NCBI GenBank assembly: GCA_002687025.1
Contig: NYZG01000157.1
Span: 1-8,181, forward strand
From: Candidatus Poribacteria bacterium
GTDB lineage: Bacteria > Poribacteria > WGA-4E > GCA-2687025
Length of the DNA: 8,181 nucleotides
Direction of reading: 5' to 3'
Positions 1 through 6,387 of the stretch are shown here, in pieces. The notes below the pieces were generated by a model. It was given only the letters and a program-made list of their open reading frames with translations, ran no database searches and was not told the origin of the DNA. Each line of letters starts with the position of its first letter. Positions within the stretch are counted from its first letter, which is position 1. The position numbers were made by a program, and so were the translations under genes.

Positions 1-126
1 CATGCTTCCCTGGCCGCCCAATAGGCCCCGTCATGTCATACACGTGATCCATGCGTGTTGGCCATGGCGAACAAGATGAGGATGGACGTTGGGCGTCGCG
101 ATTGCCTTCCGGCCGGGTCTCGTCGC

Positions 127-426
127 TCAACGGGCCGGCGGGTCAGGTGATGGCGGAGGCACGACATACTCCGCCGCGAACGGGTTCGGCAGAATCTCCT
201 TCTCAATCAGGATGTGAGTCGCGAACGTGAGGGTAAGCGCCGTGCCAATGATGCCAAGAGCCATGGTCACCTTGGTCAGCCAGCGTGTGCCTTCGGGCAT
301 ATCTCCATCAGCCATTCGCCTCAACGCTCGCCACGCCATGGCCCACGCCACCACGCCGACAGGAGGGAAGAGCACGACGCTCCCGATGCCGAGAGCCAAC
401 AGGGGCCAACTCCCCCGCCTGTCCAT
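127..426 (-). CDS. Small two-helix membrane protein, DUF4190-like
   Basis: This 99-residue protein has two hydrophobic segments, at about residues 8-32 and 53-74. A basic loop (RALRRM, then a turn with GTRWLTK) joins them, and the C-terminal tail is Pro-rich and ends PPARs-like (PDPPAR). The arrangement, with a G-x-x-L-x-x-x-x-x-A-L-G-I-I-G-x-x-L-T-L second helix, resembles small DUF4190-type inner membrane proteins, whose function is unknown. The start is supported by a strong GGAGGAGG ribosome binding site (minus strand, 436-443) 9 nt upstream, and an in-frame stop lies just before it (448-450). It is transcribed away from the propeller array, so it is probably not part of that set. The family label rests on helix pattern only; that this is a real gene is more certain than its name. 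Confidence 0.65.
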   Translation of the reverse strand: MDRRGSWPLLALGIGSVVLFPPVGVVAWAMAWRALRRMADGDMPEGTRWLTKVTMALGIIGTALTLTFATHILIEKEILPNPFAAEYVVPPPSPDPPAR

Positions 427-711
427 CTGCGTCTGCCTCCTCCGCGGCTACGCCCGCTGCTTCCGGTGCGCGCCCTGCCGCCGCCGCGTCGCGCATCACG
501 TGCAGCGCGCCGCTCGAAACCACCTTCAGACCAACGGACTCATACACGGCTGCAGTAATAGCACGCATATGCCCCTACTACATGTGGGCTCAGGGGCCGA
601 GCACGAATCCGTCGCAGACCTGCGCTGAATACGCGCGAATCGGTCGGCCGGTCGCAACATCCGGCTTGTCCGCGCCGGGAACGGCTCTGAAAGTATGACA
701 GGGTACGCCTA
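427..711. other. Intergenic stretch without a convincing gene
   Basis: This lies between the divergent small membrane protein and the repeated leader of propeller gene 1. It holds the ribosome binding site of the minus-strand gene at 436-443. An 86-codon minus-strand frame (568 down to 308) crosses it and overlaps the membrane-protein gene out of frame; its first half looks codon-like, but it could not be confirmed. No promoter with clear -35/-10 boxes, RNA gene or terminator was recognised. The sequence similarity to the region before gene 2 begins only at 712. Confidence 0.5.
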
Positions 712-847
712 TCGGAGAGCGCGCCAGACCATTTCCGCGTGCATCCGCGAGGTCGCGACACTACGATACATCGTAGAGGGACGTATGGAAGCGGCCAAGG
801 GCGGAGGATGAAGCATGGCGCCCGTAATGAAGCCGATCGCCGGACAG
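712..847 (+). repeat. Direct repeat copy 1: shared leader and signal-peptide start of propeller gene 1
   Basis: This 136-bp stretch recurs at 2959-3094 with five substitutions. The first 66 bp (712-777) are identical to 2959-3024. The repeat spans the 5' leader, the GGAGG ribosome binding site and the first codons (MAPxMKPIAGQ) of the gene. Similarity stops abruptly upstream of 712 and fades gradually beyond 847 into the coding sequence. It contains a palindrome at 761-776. It probably contains the promoter or 5' UTR of the gene, but no -35/-10 pair is clear. Confidence 0.9.
761..776. promoter_or_regulatory. Palindrome in leader of gene 1 (possible operator or RNA hairpin)
   Basis: The sequence CTACGATACATCGTAG has perfect 7-bp arms around a 2-bp centre. 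It lies about 40 bp upstream of the start codon of gene 1 and recurs at 3008-3023. Such a site could bind a dimeric regulator. As an RNA hairpin the 2-nt loop would need the inner pairs to open. The functional reading is inference only: the flanking repeat is nearly identical, so conservation between the two copies says nothing on its own. Confidence 0.4.
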
Positions 848-1831
848 GCGCAGAGAAACAGAGTCGTCATTGTCGCGCTGGCTTTCCTGTCCGTATGCGC
901 GGCTCCTCACGCGTGGGCACTGGACGGAGAGCGTATAGCGTTCGGAGGAGTCACAGCCGACTTTGCGCGGGGCATCTACGTCACTACTCCCGAGGGCGCC
1001 GTGTTCGAAGAGTTAACCGAACACGGGGGTCACGCCACCTACCCCGCATGGTCGCACGACGGCCAATCCATTGCCTTCTCGCACAGTTCAGATGGGCTTA
1101 CGCTCCGCATCCATCTGATGGACGCGGACGGAGGCGCCCTGAGAGAGATCTCGAACGGGCCCGTGCACTCCGGTGACTATGTTCCGACTTGGTCGCCTCG
1201 AGACGACGCGATCGCCTTCACATCGTCGCGCGAAGGTCATCTCCACCAGGGCATCTATGTGACCGACCTCGATGGTAGGGAGGTCCGCATAACGGATCTG
1301 GATACGTTTGCCAAGTGGCCCAGCTGGAGGTCGGAAGGGAATGCCATTGCGTACGCGTCGAACAGGGCGGGTTCGCTGAACATACACCTCATGGACGGCC
1401 AGGGACGTCACGTGGCCCAGGTGACCGACCGGCGGCGGTTAGATATGTCTCCTAGTTGGCATCCTCGCGATAGGGAGATCGCGTATGCGTCTGGGACCGT
1501 AGAGGATCGCATTGGTGACGGCGACATCTACGTGATTTCATCGGACGGGACCGGCGAGCGACGCCTGACCACACATCCTACGGATGATACAGACCCCTCA
1601 TGGTCCCCCGACGGCAGCAAGATCGTGTTCACCTCTCGACGTGATGGCGACGGGCTGTACATCATGGATCGGGATGGTCGGAACATCCGACGGGTGACCG
1701 AAGGAGGGCAGTTCCGCGGCATAGAGGGATCGAGCTGGTACGACCCGGACGCCCCACGCAGCGTCTCTCCTGTTGGCCGGCGCGCGACTCTGTGGGGATG
1801 GCTCAAGCGTGTTGGCGCGCTCGCCCGATGA
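815..1831 (+). CDS. Exported TolB/PD40-type beta-propeller protein 1 with WGWLK tail
   Basis: This 338-residue protein begins with a signal peptide (residues 1-35, basic QRNR then a hydrophobic core, likely cleavage after AWA). A propeller follows. Blade motifs of the W-S-P-D-G-x-x-I-A-F type have Trp at residues 79, 126, 171, 215 and 263, spaced 44-48 apart, with a final Trp at 308. Strands such as IYVTDLDG, IHLMDADG and YIMDRDG follow in the usual places. The N-terminal strand ERIAFGG and the final W-Y-D-P would close a six-bladed ring. The tail ends SVSPVGRRATLWGWLKR plus six residues. The start is fixed by GGAGG at 803-807, 7 nt upstream. There is no TolB N-terminal domain and no peptidase domain, so it is best seen as a binding protein of the periplasm or cell surface with unknown partner. 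Gene 2 is its paralogue. Confidence 0.92.
   Translation: MAPVMKPIAGQAQRNRVVIVALAFLSVCAAPHAWALDGERIAFGGVTADFARGIYVTTPEGAVFEELTEHGGHATYPAWSHDGQSIAFSHSSDGLTLRIHLMDADGGALREISNGPVHSGDYVPTWSPRDDAIAFTSSREGHLHQGIYVTDLDGREVRITDLDTFAKWPSWRSEGNAIAYASNRAGSLNIHLMDGQGRHVAQVTDRRRLDMSPSWHPRDREIAYASGTVEDRIGDGDIYVISSDGTGERRLTTHPTDDTDPSWSPDGSKIVFTSRRDGDGLYIMDRDGRNIRRVTEGGQFRGIEGSSWYDPDAPRSVSPVGRRATLWGWLKRVGALAR
1735..1771 (+). repeat. Direct repeat in tail-coding DNA, copy 1
   Basis: These 37 bp encode the WYDPDAPRSVSP part of the C-terminal region of propeller protein 1 and are identical to 3973-4009 in gene 2. The rest of the two genes' bodies is much less similar. The offset between copies is 2238 bp, against 2247 bp for the leader repeat; this fits the 3-codon difference in protein length. 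Confidence 0.9.
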
Positions 1832-2019
1832 GCGCGGGAGACTAACCCGTCGAGACCTCGTCCTGCCATCGCGAAGCATTACAGAATGACGCCGGTTGGC
1901 AAGCGCCGCGCGGCACGAACCGAACGGGACGGCGAGGACGAGCACTCATGCGCGCCTGCATCCGCGCGGAACGTATGGAAGGGCACGTACAGGCGACGAG
2001 GCACTCTTAGGGACTGACT

Positions 2020-2787
2020 ATGCGCGAAGAGCGAATGGACGAGGTCACGCACAGGGCCGCCGAGGATAACCGTCGCGCGTGGGACTCGTTCCGTCAGCAA
2101 AGGGATGAAGGCCTTGTCGATATTCGACCGCGTTTTACGAGGGAAATGGCCGAGCAGTTCTGGGCAGACACGACTGATGGGGTAAGCTACCTCACCGGCG
2201 AGCAGATCGCGGAACTCGTCGGCGACGTGAGGGGCAGGCGACTACTCGATATGGGGTGCGGCGATGGTGATGAACTGCTCCAATGGGCCCGACTCGGCGC
2301 CGAGGTCGTCGGCGTGGACAACTCGCCCAGGCAGCTAGCGGCTGCACGCCACAATGCCGAACAGCTAGGCATCAATCCGCAGCTCGTGCGGGCAGACCTG
2401 CTCGATCTCCCCGAGGAGCTGCTCCAGGGTGAATTCGACATCGTCTTTACATCCGCTGTGACGTGCTGGATCGGCGACTGTCTTGCGTGGTTCAGGGGCG
2501 TCAGAGCAGCGCTGACGAACGGCGGCGTTTTCCTCCTGAATGACCCGCATCCGGTTCGTCACGATTACTTCGCCGAAGGCCCATTCGTGCATCGGTCGAG
2601 CGAGCCCACGGGCTGGAACCCGGCGGGGCATGACATCACGACAGTCATATGGCAGCACACGCTGGCAACGCTCGTCACGGCTGTCGGGCAGGCGGGATTG
2701 CGCATCACGCACTTGGTCGAACACCCAGGCGACGGCTCCATTCCAGCATGTCCCGGAGGCTTCACCCTGTGCGCCAGGCGCGTATGA
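2020..2787 (+). CDS. Class I SAM-dependent methyltransferase
   Basis: This 255-residue cytoplasmic protein has a complete Rossmann-type methyltransferase core. Motif I is LLDMGCGDG (residues 75-83). The acidic residue that would bind the SAM ribose is in VVGVDNS (D100). VRADLLDLP contains D126, the adenine-contacting position, and FDIVFTSAVTCWI (139-151) is motif IV. A strand with GGVFLLNDPHP follows. The overall plan is that of the UbiE/Methyltransf_11/25 group. The substrate cannot be told from sequence, and the C-terminal part (residues 180-255) gives no further clue. A weak AGGGA ribosome site (2009-2013) supports the start at 2020; an internal ATG at 2035 is a possible alternative. It has no signal peptide and lies between two duplicated propeller genes without itself being duplicated, so a functional link to them is unproven. 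Confidence 0.88.
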   Translation: MREERMDEVTHRAAEDNRRAWDSFRQQRDEGLVDIRPRFTREMAEQFWADTTDGVSYLTGEQIAELVGDVRGRRLLDMGCGDGDELLQWARLGAEVVGVDNSPRQLAAARHNAEQLGINPQLVRADLLDLPEELLQGEFDIVFTSAVTCWIGDCLAWFRGVRAALTNGGVFLLNDPHPVRHDYFAEGPFVHRSSEPTGWNPAGHDITTVIWQHTLATLVTAVGQAGLRITHLVEHPGDGSIPACPGGFTLCARRV

Positions 2788-2958
2788 AGGCCAAATAGGT
2801 CTGTCCCGACCCTTCACGGCCATGTGTCGCGCTACCTAGCCGCTGAATGCTGAGACCGTTGCATTCACATGGCGGCAGGTCGTCAGGACACCGCACTCAC
2901 ATCTTGGGCTGGGAGTAAGCCAGTCGTGGCCCGGGACTCGACCACATAATCACGCTCG

Positions 2959-3094
2959 TCGGAGAGCGCGCCAGACCATTTCCGCGTGCATCCGCGAGGT
3001 CGCGACACTACGATACATCGTAGAAAGACGTGTGGAAGCGGCCAAGAGCGGAGGATGAAGCATGGCGCCCGCAATGAAGCCGATCGCCGGACAG
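2959..3094 (+). repeat. Direct repeat copy 2: shared leader and signal-peptide start of propeller gene 2
   Basis: This is the second copy of the leader at 712-847, with five substitutions over 136 bp. It carries the same palindrome, ribosome binding site and first codons. Upstream of 2959 the sequence bears no resemblance to that upstream of 712. The rest of the gap after the methyltransferase (2788-2958) shows no gene or clear signal. Confidence 0.9.
3008..3023. promoter_or_regulatory. Palindrome in leader of gene 2 (possible operator or RNA hairpin)
   Basis: This 16-bp palindrome is identical to that at 761-776 and sits at the same distance from its start codon. It lies inside the duplicated leader. 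If it is an operator, genes 1 and 2 would share control. No regulator gene is visible in the window. Confidence 0.4.
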
Positions 3095-4069
3095 ACTCAG
3101 AGGAACCGAATCGTCATTTTCGCGCTGGCTCTCCTGTTCGCATGTGTGGCTTCGAGCACATGGTCACAGGACGGAGCGCGCATCGTGTTCGGAGCGTACG
3201 CGGGCGGCGGCGACCCGAACATCTACATCACTACCCCGGACGGGGCGCTGTTCGAGCAGCTGACGGACGGTGGCGGCCACGACAGCTTCCCCGCGTGGTC
3301 GAACGATGGCCGGACCATCGCCTTCCCGTCGGTCAGAGGGGACGACAAGGTCGACTGGTTGGCTCGCATCTACCTGATGGATGCGGACGGGGGCAACTTG
3401 CGGCCGGTCACCGAAGGGCCCGACGACTGGGGCGTCACCTTCTCACCTCGCGACGACGCGATCGCATACGGAAAGTGGGGCGACGACGACGTCGGCGTGT
3501 ACGTGACCGACCTCGGGACCGATCGACATACGCGGATAACAGACCGAGGTACGGCGGCGATGGACCCCAGTTGGCGGCCGGTAGGCGATACCATCGTTTA
3601 CACGTCGGATCGGGCGGGCTCCTACGATCTCCACACCATGGCCCACGACGGGGCCCACCAGGAGGCGCTGACCGACCGCCGAGGAGCGGACGGCGGCGCC
3701 AGTTGGCATCCTCGCGCGAACGTGATCGCGTTCGTCTCGTATGGCGAGGGGGGCGCTAACGGCAACGTCCACACGATGAGGGCCGACGGGTCCGACGAGC
3801 GACAGCTCACCGAGCATCCCGCGTCCGACAACTGGCCCCGGTGGTCGCCGGACGGCACACAGATCCTGTTCTCGTCTCGACGTGACGGCGCCAACGCTCT
3901 GTTCATCATGGATCTCGACGGCGCCATCGTCCGGAAGGTGACGGATGAGCGGTTCACCGTACAGGGCGCGGACTGGTACGACCCGGACGCCCCACGCAGC
4001 GTCTCTCCTCTTGGTCGACATGCTACCACGTGGGGCTGGCTCAAGCGTCTTGCGACTGCCGCCCCATGA
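3062..4069 (+). CDS. Exported TolB/PD40-type beta-propeller protein 2 with WGWLK tail
   Basis: This 335-residue paralogue of protein 1 shares the signal-peptide start MAPxMKPIAGQ. Cleavage is likely near residues 30-35, although the AxA box seen in protein 1 is replaced by SSTWSQ. Blade-motif aromatics are at residues 79, 127, 171, 215 and 261, with the terminal Trp at 305. The second motif has Phe in place of Trp (TFSPRDDAIAY). IYLMDADG, VYVTDLG and FIMDLDG strands lie between the motifs. The tail reads SVSPLGRHATTWGWLKR plus six residues. GGAGG lies 7 nt before the start, as in gene 1. The body has diverged while both ends match gene 1 closely. It is probably a six-bladed periplasmic or surface binding protein with an unknown ligand. 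Gene 3 begins 103 bp downstream on the same strand and may be co-transcribed. Confidence 0.92.
   Translation: MAPAMKPIAGQTQRNRIVIFALALLFACVASSTWSQDGARIVFGAYAGGGDPNIYITTPDGALFEQLTDGGGHDSFPAWSNDGRTIAFPSVRGDDKVDWLARIYLMDADGGNLRPVTEGPDDWGVTFSPRDDAIAYGKWGDDDVGVYVTDLGTDRHTRITDRGTAAMDPSWRPVGDTIVYTSDRAGSYDLHTMAHDGAHQEALTDRRGADGGASWHPRANVIAFVSYGEGGANGNVHTMRADGSDERQLTEHPASDNWPRWSPDGTQILFSSRRDGANALFIMDLDGAIVRKVTDERFTVQGADWYDPDAPRSVSPLGRHATTWGWLKRLATAAP
3973..4009 (+). repeat. Direct repeat in tail-coding DNA, copy 2
   Basis: This copy is identical over 37 bp to 1735-1771 and encodes the same WYDPDAPRSVSP segment before the WGWLK core. It marks the 3' end of the conserved part of the duplication. Confidence 0.9.
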
Positions 4070-4172
4070 GCGCCGAACGCAACGCTCGGAGAGGGCGTCC
4101 ATGCGCGTCGTCGCAACGGCCCCGGTGTGCCGGCGCACGGACGGCTTCGCACAGTGATCGGGGAGTGGAGCG

Positions 4173-5192
4173 ATGAGCCGTCCACGTGTCGCGCGCCTAG
4201 CTCTCGTGCTCGCGTATGTTGTCCATACTGGCGTGCTCAGCTCTGTGGTTGCTCAGGCTCCGCGTGGGCCTGAGATCGCGTTCTCCTCCGGGCGGGCAGG
4301 GGGGAACGAGATATATGTCATGGGCCCTGACGGCGGAGGCGTGCGCGCGCTGACTCAGTTGCGAGGACGGGCTTTCAGGCCAAGATGGGCGCCAGATGGC
4401 CGCAAGATTGTGTTCTCGTGGGGGCCCCTCAGGGACCCGGGAGAACGGACGATTTATGTGATGCGGGCCGATGGCACGCAGGCCACTAAGCTTACGCGTG
4501 AGCGGGACACACACGACTCATCGGTGACGTGGTCGCCAGACGGACGCCACATCGCATTCGCATCCGAGCGGCCGAGAGTCGACGGTACCCACATCTATGT
4601 GATGGACGCCGACGGCCGAAATGTCAGGCGACTGACACTCGACTGGCCGTTCGAGGGCGCCTACAGCACCTCTCCCTCATGGTCGCCCAATGGAGCCGAA
4701 ATCGCGTTTACGTCCTGGGGTCCACGGACGGGCACGGCCGAGGTGTTCGCGATCCGTCCGCACAGCCGGCGGGTCCGCCAGATCACTAACGACGGCATGT
4801 GGAATCGGTCCGCCAGGTGGTCGCCGGATGGTCGGGAACTGATCCTCGAATCCAGCCCAAACGCGCGTAAACAGGATACGGATATCTATGTGGTGGATTC
4901 GGACGGGCGGAACAGGGCCCGGTTGGTGGAGCACCCGCATCGCGATCAGTCTCCCGCATGGTCTCCAGACGGTTCCCGGGTCGTCTTTCACCGATTCTTC
5001 TGGGTCGATTCGGACGTTTACGTCGTGGATCGTGGCGGCGGGCCCGCGCGCAATCTGACGCGGCATCCCTCGCGCGACTGGGCGGGGGACTGGTTCGATC
5101 CGGCCGCTCTGGCCGTTTCCGACGTTGGGAAGCGTCTTGTCCCGTGGGGATGGCTGAAGGCGCCCGTATGGCGGCCGCGCATCCACCCCTAG
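4173..5192 (+). CDS. Exported TolB/PD40-type beta-propeller protein 3 with WGWLK tail
   Basis: This 339-residue protein has a signal peptide at residues 1-27 or 1-29 (basic MSRPRVAR, hydrophobic core, cleavage near VVAQA). Five blade motifs follow with Trp at 72, 120, 170, 216 and 263, then W307 in DWFDPAA. Its repeats are the most canonical of the set, with WSPDG at 120, 216 and 263 and IYVMDADGRNVRRLT-type linkers. The tail is AVSDVGKRLVPWGWLKA followed by nine residues, the longest extension beyond the core among the complete genes. GGGGAG at 4160-4165 lies 7 nt upstream of the start. The amino-terminal and leader DNA is unlike genes 1 and 2, so it belongs to an older duplication. The role is presumably protein or ligand binding outside the cytoplasm; no catalytic domain is present. 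Confidence 0.92.
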   Translation: MSRPRVARLALVLAYVVHTGVLSSVVAQAPRGPEIAFSSGRAGGNEIYVMGPDGGGVRALTQLRGRAFRPRWAPDGRKIVFSWGPLRDPGERTIYVMRADGTQATKLTRERDTHDSSVTWSPDGRHIAFASERPRVDGTHIYVMDADGRNVRRLTLDWPFEGAYSTSPSWSPNGAEIAFTSWGPRTGTAEVFAIRPHSRRVRQITNDGMWNRSARWSPDGRELILESSPNARKQDTDIYVVDSDGRNRARLVEHPHRDQSPAWSPDGSRVVFHRFFWVDSDVYVVDRGGGPARNLTRHPSRDWAGDWFDPAALAVSDVGKRLVPWGWLKAPVWRPRIHP

Positions 5193-5238
5193 AGAGAGCC
5201 GGCGCCGCGCCGTGTCCGGCGGCCACCCAGGCGTAGTC

Positions 5239-6180
5239 CTACCGCGCCTTTAGCCAGCCCCACACCTTGGGCTGTAGGACCGACAGCGGCCGGACGGCGA
5301 AGTACCGAGGGTTGTACCAGGCCAACGAGTTCTGATGCGTCAGGCTGTCGGTGAGAAGTTCGATGTCGCCGCCGCGCAGACCCGTCACGGCGATGTGGCG
5401 ACGATCACCACGCTGCGTGGTAAACGATACATCGCCGTCGGGCGTCCATGCCGCGCCACTGTTGAGCGGGCCGGCGTCCTCGGTCAGGCGCCACGCGTCC
5501 TTCCGGTCGACGCTCACGACCTCGACGTGGAACTCGTTCAGCGCGTCGTCCTGCACCGAATACGCGACGTGCTCCCCATCCCACGACCAATGAGGGGCGT
5601 GCCGACGGCCGTTCCGGTCGGTCAAGTCGTGGCTTCTACCCGTCGCGAGGTCCAGGATGCGCAGCGCGCTGAAGTTCCAGCCATCGCCATACCCGTACAC
5701 GAGCCGACGCCCATCGGGTGACCACGACGGCGTGCTCGAATAGAACGCGTCGTTCGTGACGCGCCGCAGATCGCCGCCATCGGCGTCCATGACGAATAGC
5801 TGTACGCCGCCGTCCCGAGTGGACGCGAACGCTATCCGGCCGCCGTCCGGCGACCACGCGGGGGTTATATCGCCCTCGGGGTGGTTCGTCAACCATGTTC
5901 GCTCACCGCCTACGCGCGCGCGGAAGATGTCGTCGTTGCTGTCGCGGTGTCCATGCGCGACGAGCGTCTCGCCGCCCGGCCCCCACGAGGGCCACGCCTC
6001 CCGCAGCCAGTCGTCGGTGAACTGCGTTACGGAGCCGTCGGCGAGGTCCAGGATGCGGATTTTCACCCCGACGCGGAAGCCTTCCCCGCTTTCCTGGTAT
6101 GCCACCTTGGGGTCCGCCTGAGCGCGCGCAATCAGGATCAGTGAGCAGACTGCCGCGCACGCCATTCGTGTTCGGGTCAT
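5239..6180 (-). CDS. Exported TolB/PD40-type beta-propeller protein 4 with WGWLK tail (minus strand)
   Basis: This 313-residue protein has a short signal peptide (MTRTRMACAAVCSLILIARAQA, cleavage likely after AQA at residue 22). A longer upstream frame exists, but this start gives a proper signal peptide and a GAGG site 8 nt upstream. Motif Trp residues are at 66, 109, 153, 198 and 245, with W288 in AWYNP. The first motif is degenerate (WGPGG), the fourth is WSWDG and the fifth WTPDG. The tail is FAVRPLSVLQPKVWGWLKAR: it keeps the WGWLK core but lacks the Gly-Lys/Arg step seen in the other proteins. It ends only 46 bp from the convergent gene 3. The inverted orientation with an intact tail suggests a rearranged member of the same family, not a decayed copy. 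Confidence 0.9.
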   Translation of the reverse strand: MTRTRMACAAVCSLILIARAQADPKVAYQESGEGFRVGVKIRILDLADGSVTQFTDDWLREAWPSWGPGGETLVAHGHRDSNDDIFRARVGGERTWLTNHPEGDITPAWSPDGGRIAFASTRDGGVQLFVMDADGGDLRRVTNDAFYSSTPSWSPDGRRLVYGYGDGWNFSALRILDLATGRSHDLTDRNGRRHAPHWSWDGEHVAYSVQDDALNEFHVEVVSVDRKDAWRLTEDAGPLNSGAAWTPDGDVSFTTQRGDRRHIAVTGLRGGDIELLTDSLTHQNSLAWYNPRYFAVRPLSVLQPKVWGWLKAR

Positions 6181-6387
6181 GCACACATCCTCGTCGGCTG
6201 GGTCCGGCGCGTCGCGCTCAGTGTATCGGCAGGGGTAGCGGCCGGCAAACGGAGAGCATGGGCCGCCTGGCGCGCAATGCCATCGACGCGCTAGACTGCA
6301 CGCGGACGCATGCTCTTCACAGTACGCGCTGACGTGGGCCCAGGAGGACGCGACAGAGCGCGCCGATGACCAACGGAAGGCGGGAAG
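6181..6387. promoter_or_regulatory. Divergent intergenic region between propeller genes 4 and 5
   Basis: This 207-bp region lies between the starts of genes 4 (minus) and 5 (plus) and should carry both promoters. An 8-bp inverted repeat (AGAGCATG at 6253-6260, CATGCTCT at 6309-6316) is centred almost exactly at the midpoint. No reliable -35/-10 boxes were recognised. The GAGG site for gene 4 is at its left end, and a weaker GGCGGGAAG before the ATG of gene 5 is at its right end. Confidence 0.5.

Noticed and set aside
1..52. Possible start of a minus-strand gene running off the left edge (MDHVYDMTGPIGRPGKH...)
   Set aside because: Only 17 codons are visible and no good ribosome binding site precedes the ATG, so it cannot be supported.
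815..1831. Naming the propeller genes tolB
   Set aside because: The TolB N-terminal domain is absent, the proteins are shorter than TolB, and no tolQRA, pal or ybgF-type neighbours are present. Only the propeller type is shared.
1835..1849. CGGG/CCCG hairpin just after gene 1 as a terminator
   Set aside because: The stem is 4 bp and no T run follows, so it is too weak.
2986..3759. Plus-strand open frame overlapping gene 2 in another frame (and its counterpart 739-1176 over gene 1)
   Set aside because: The two share their beginning only because the leader is duplicated. Beyond it they are Arg-rich, unrelated to each other and overlap clear propeller genes.
5198..5220. GCCGG/CCGGC hairpin between convergent genes 3 and 4 as a terminator
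   Set aside because: The stem is only 5 bp with a 13-nt loop and no T tract on either strand; such matches are common in high-GC DNA.
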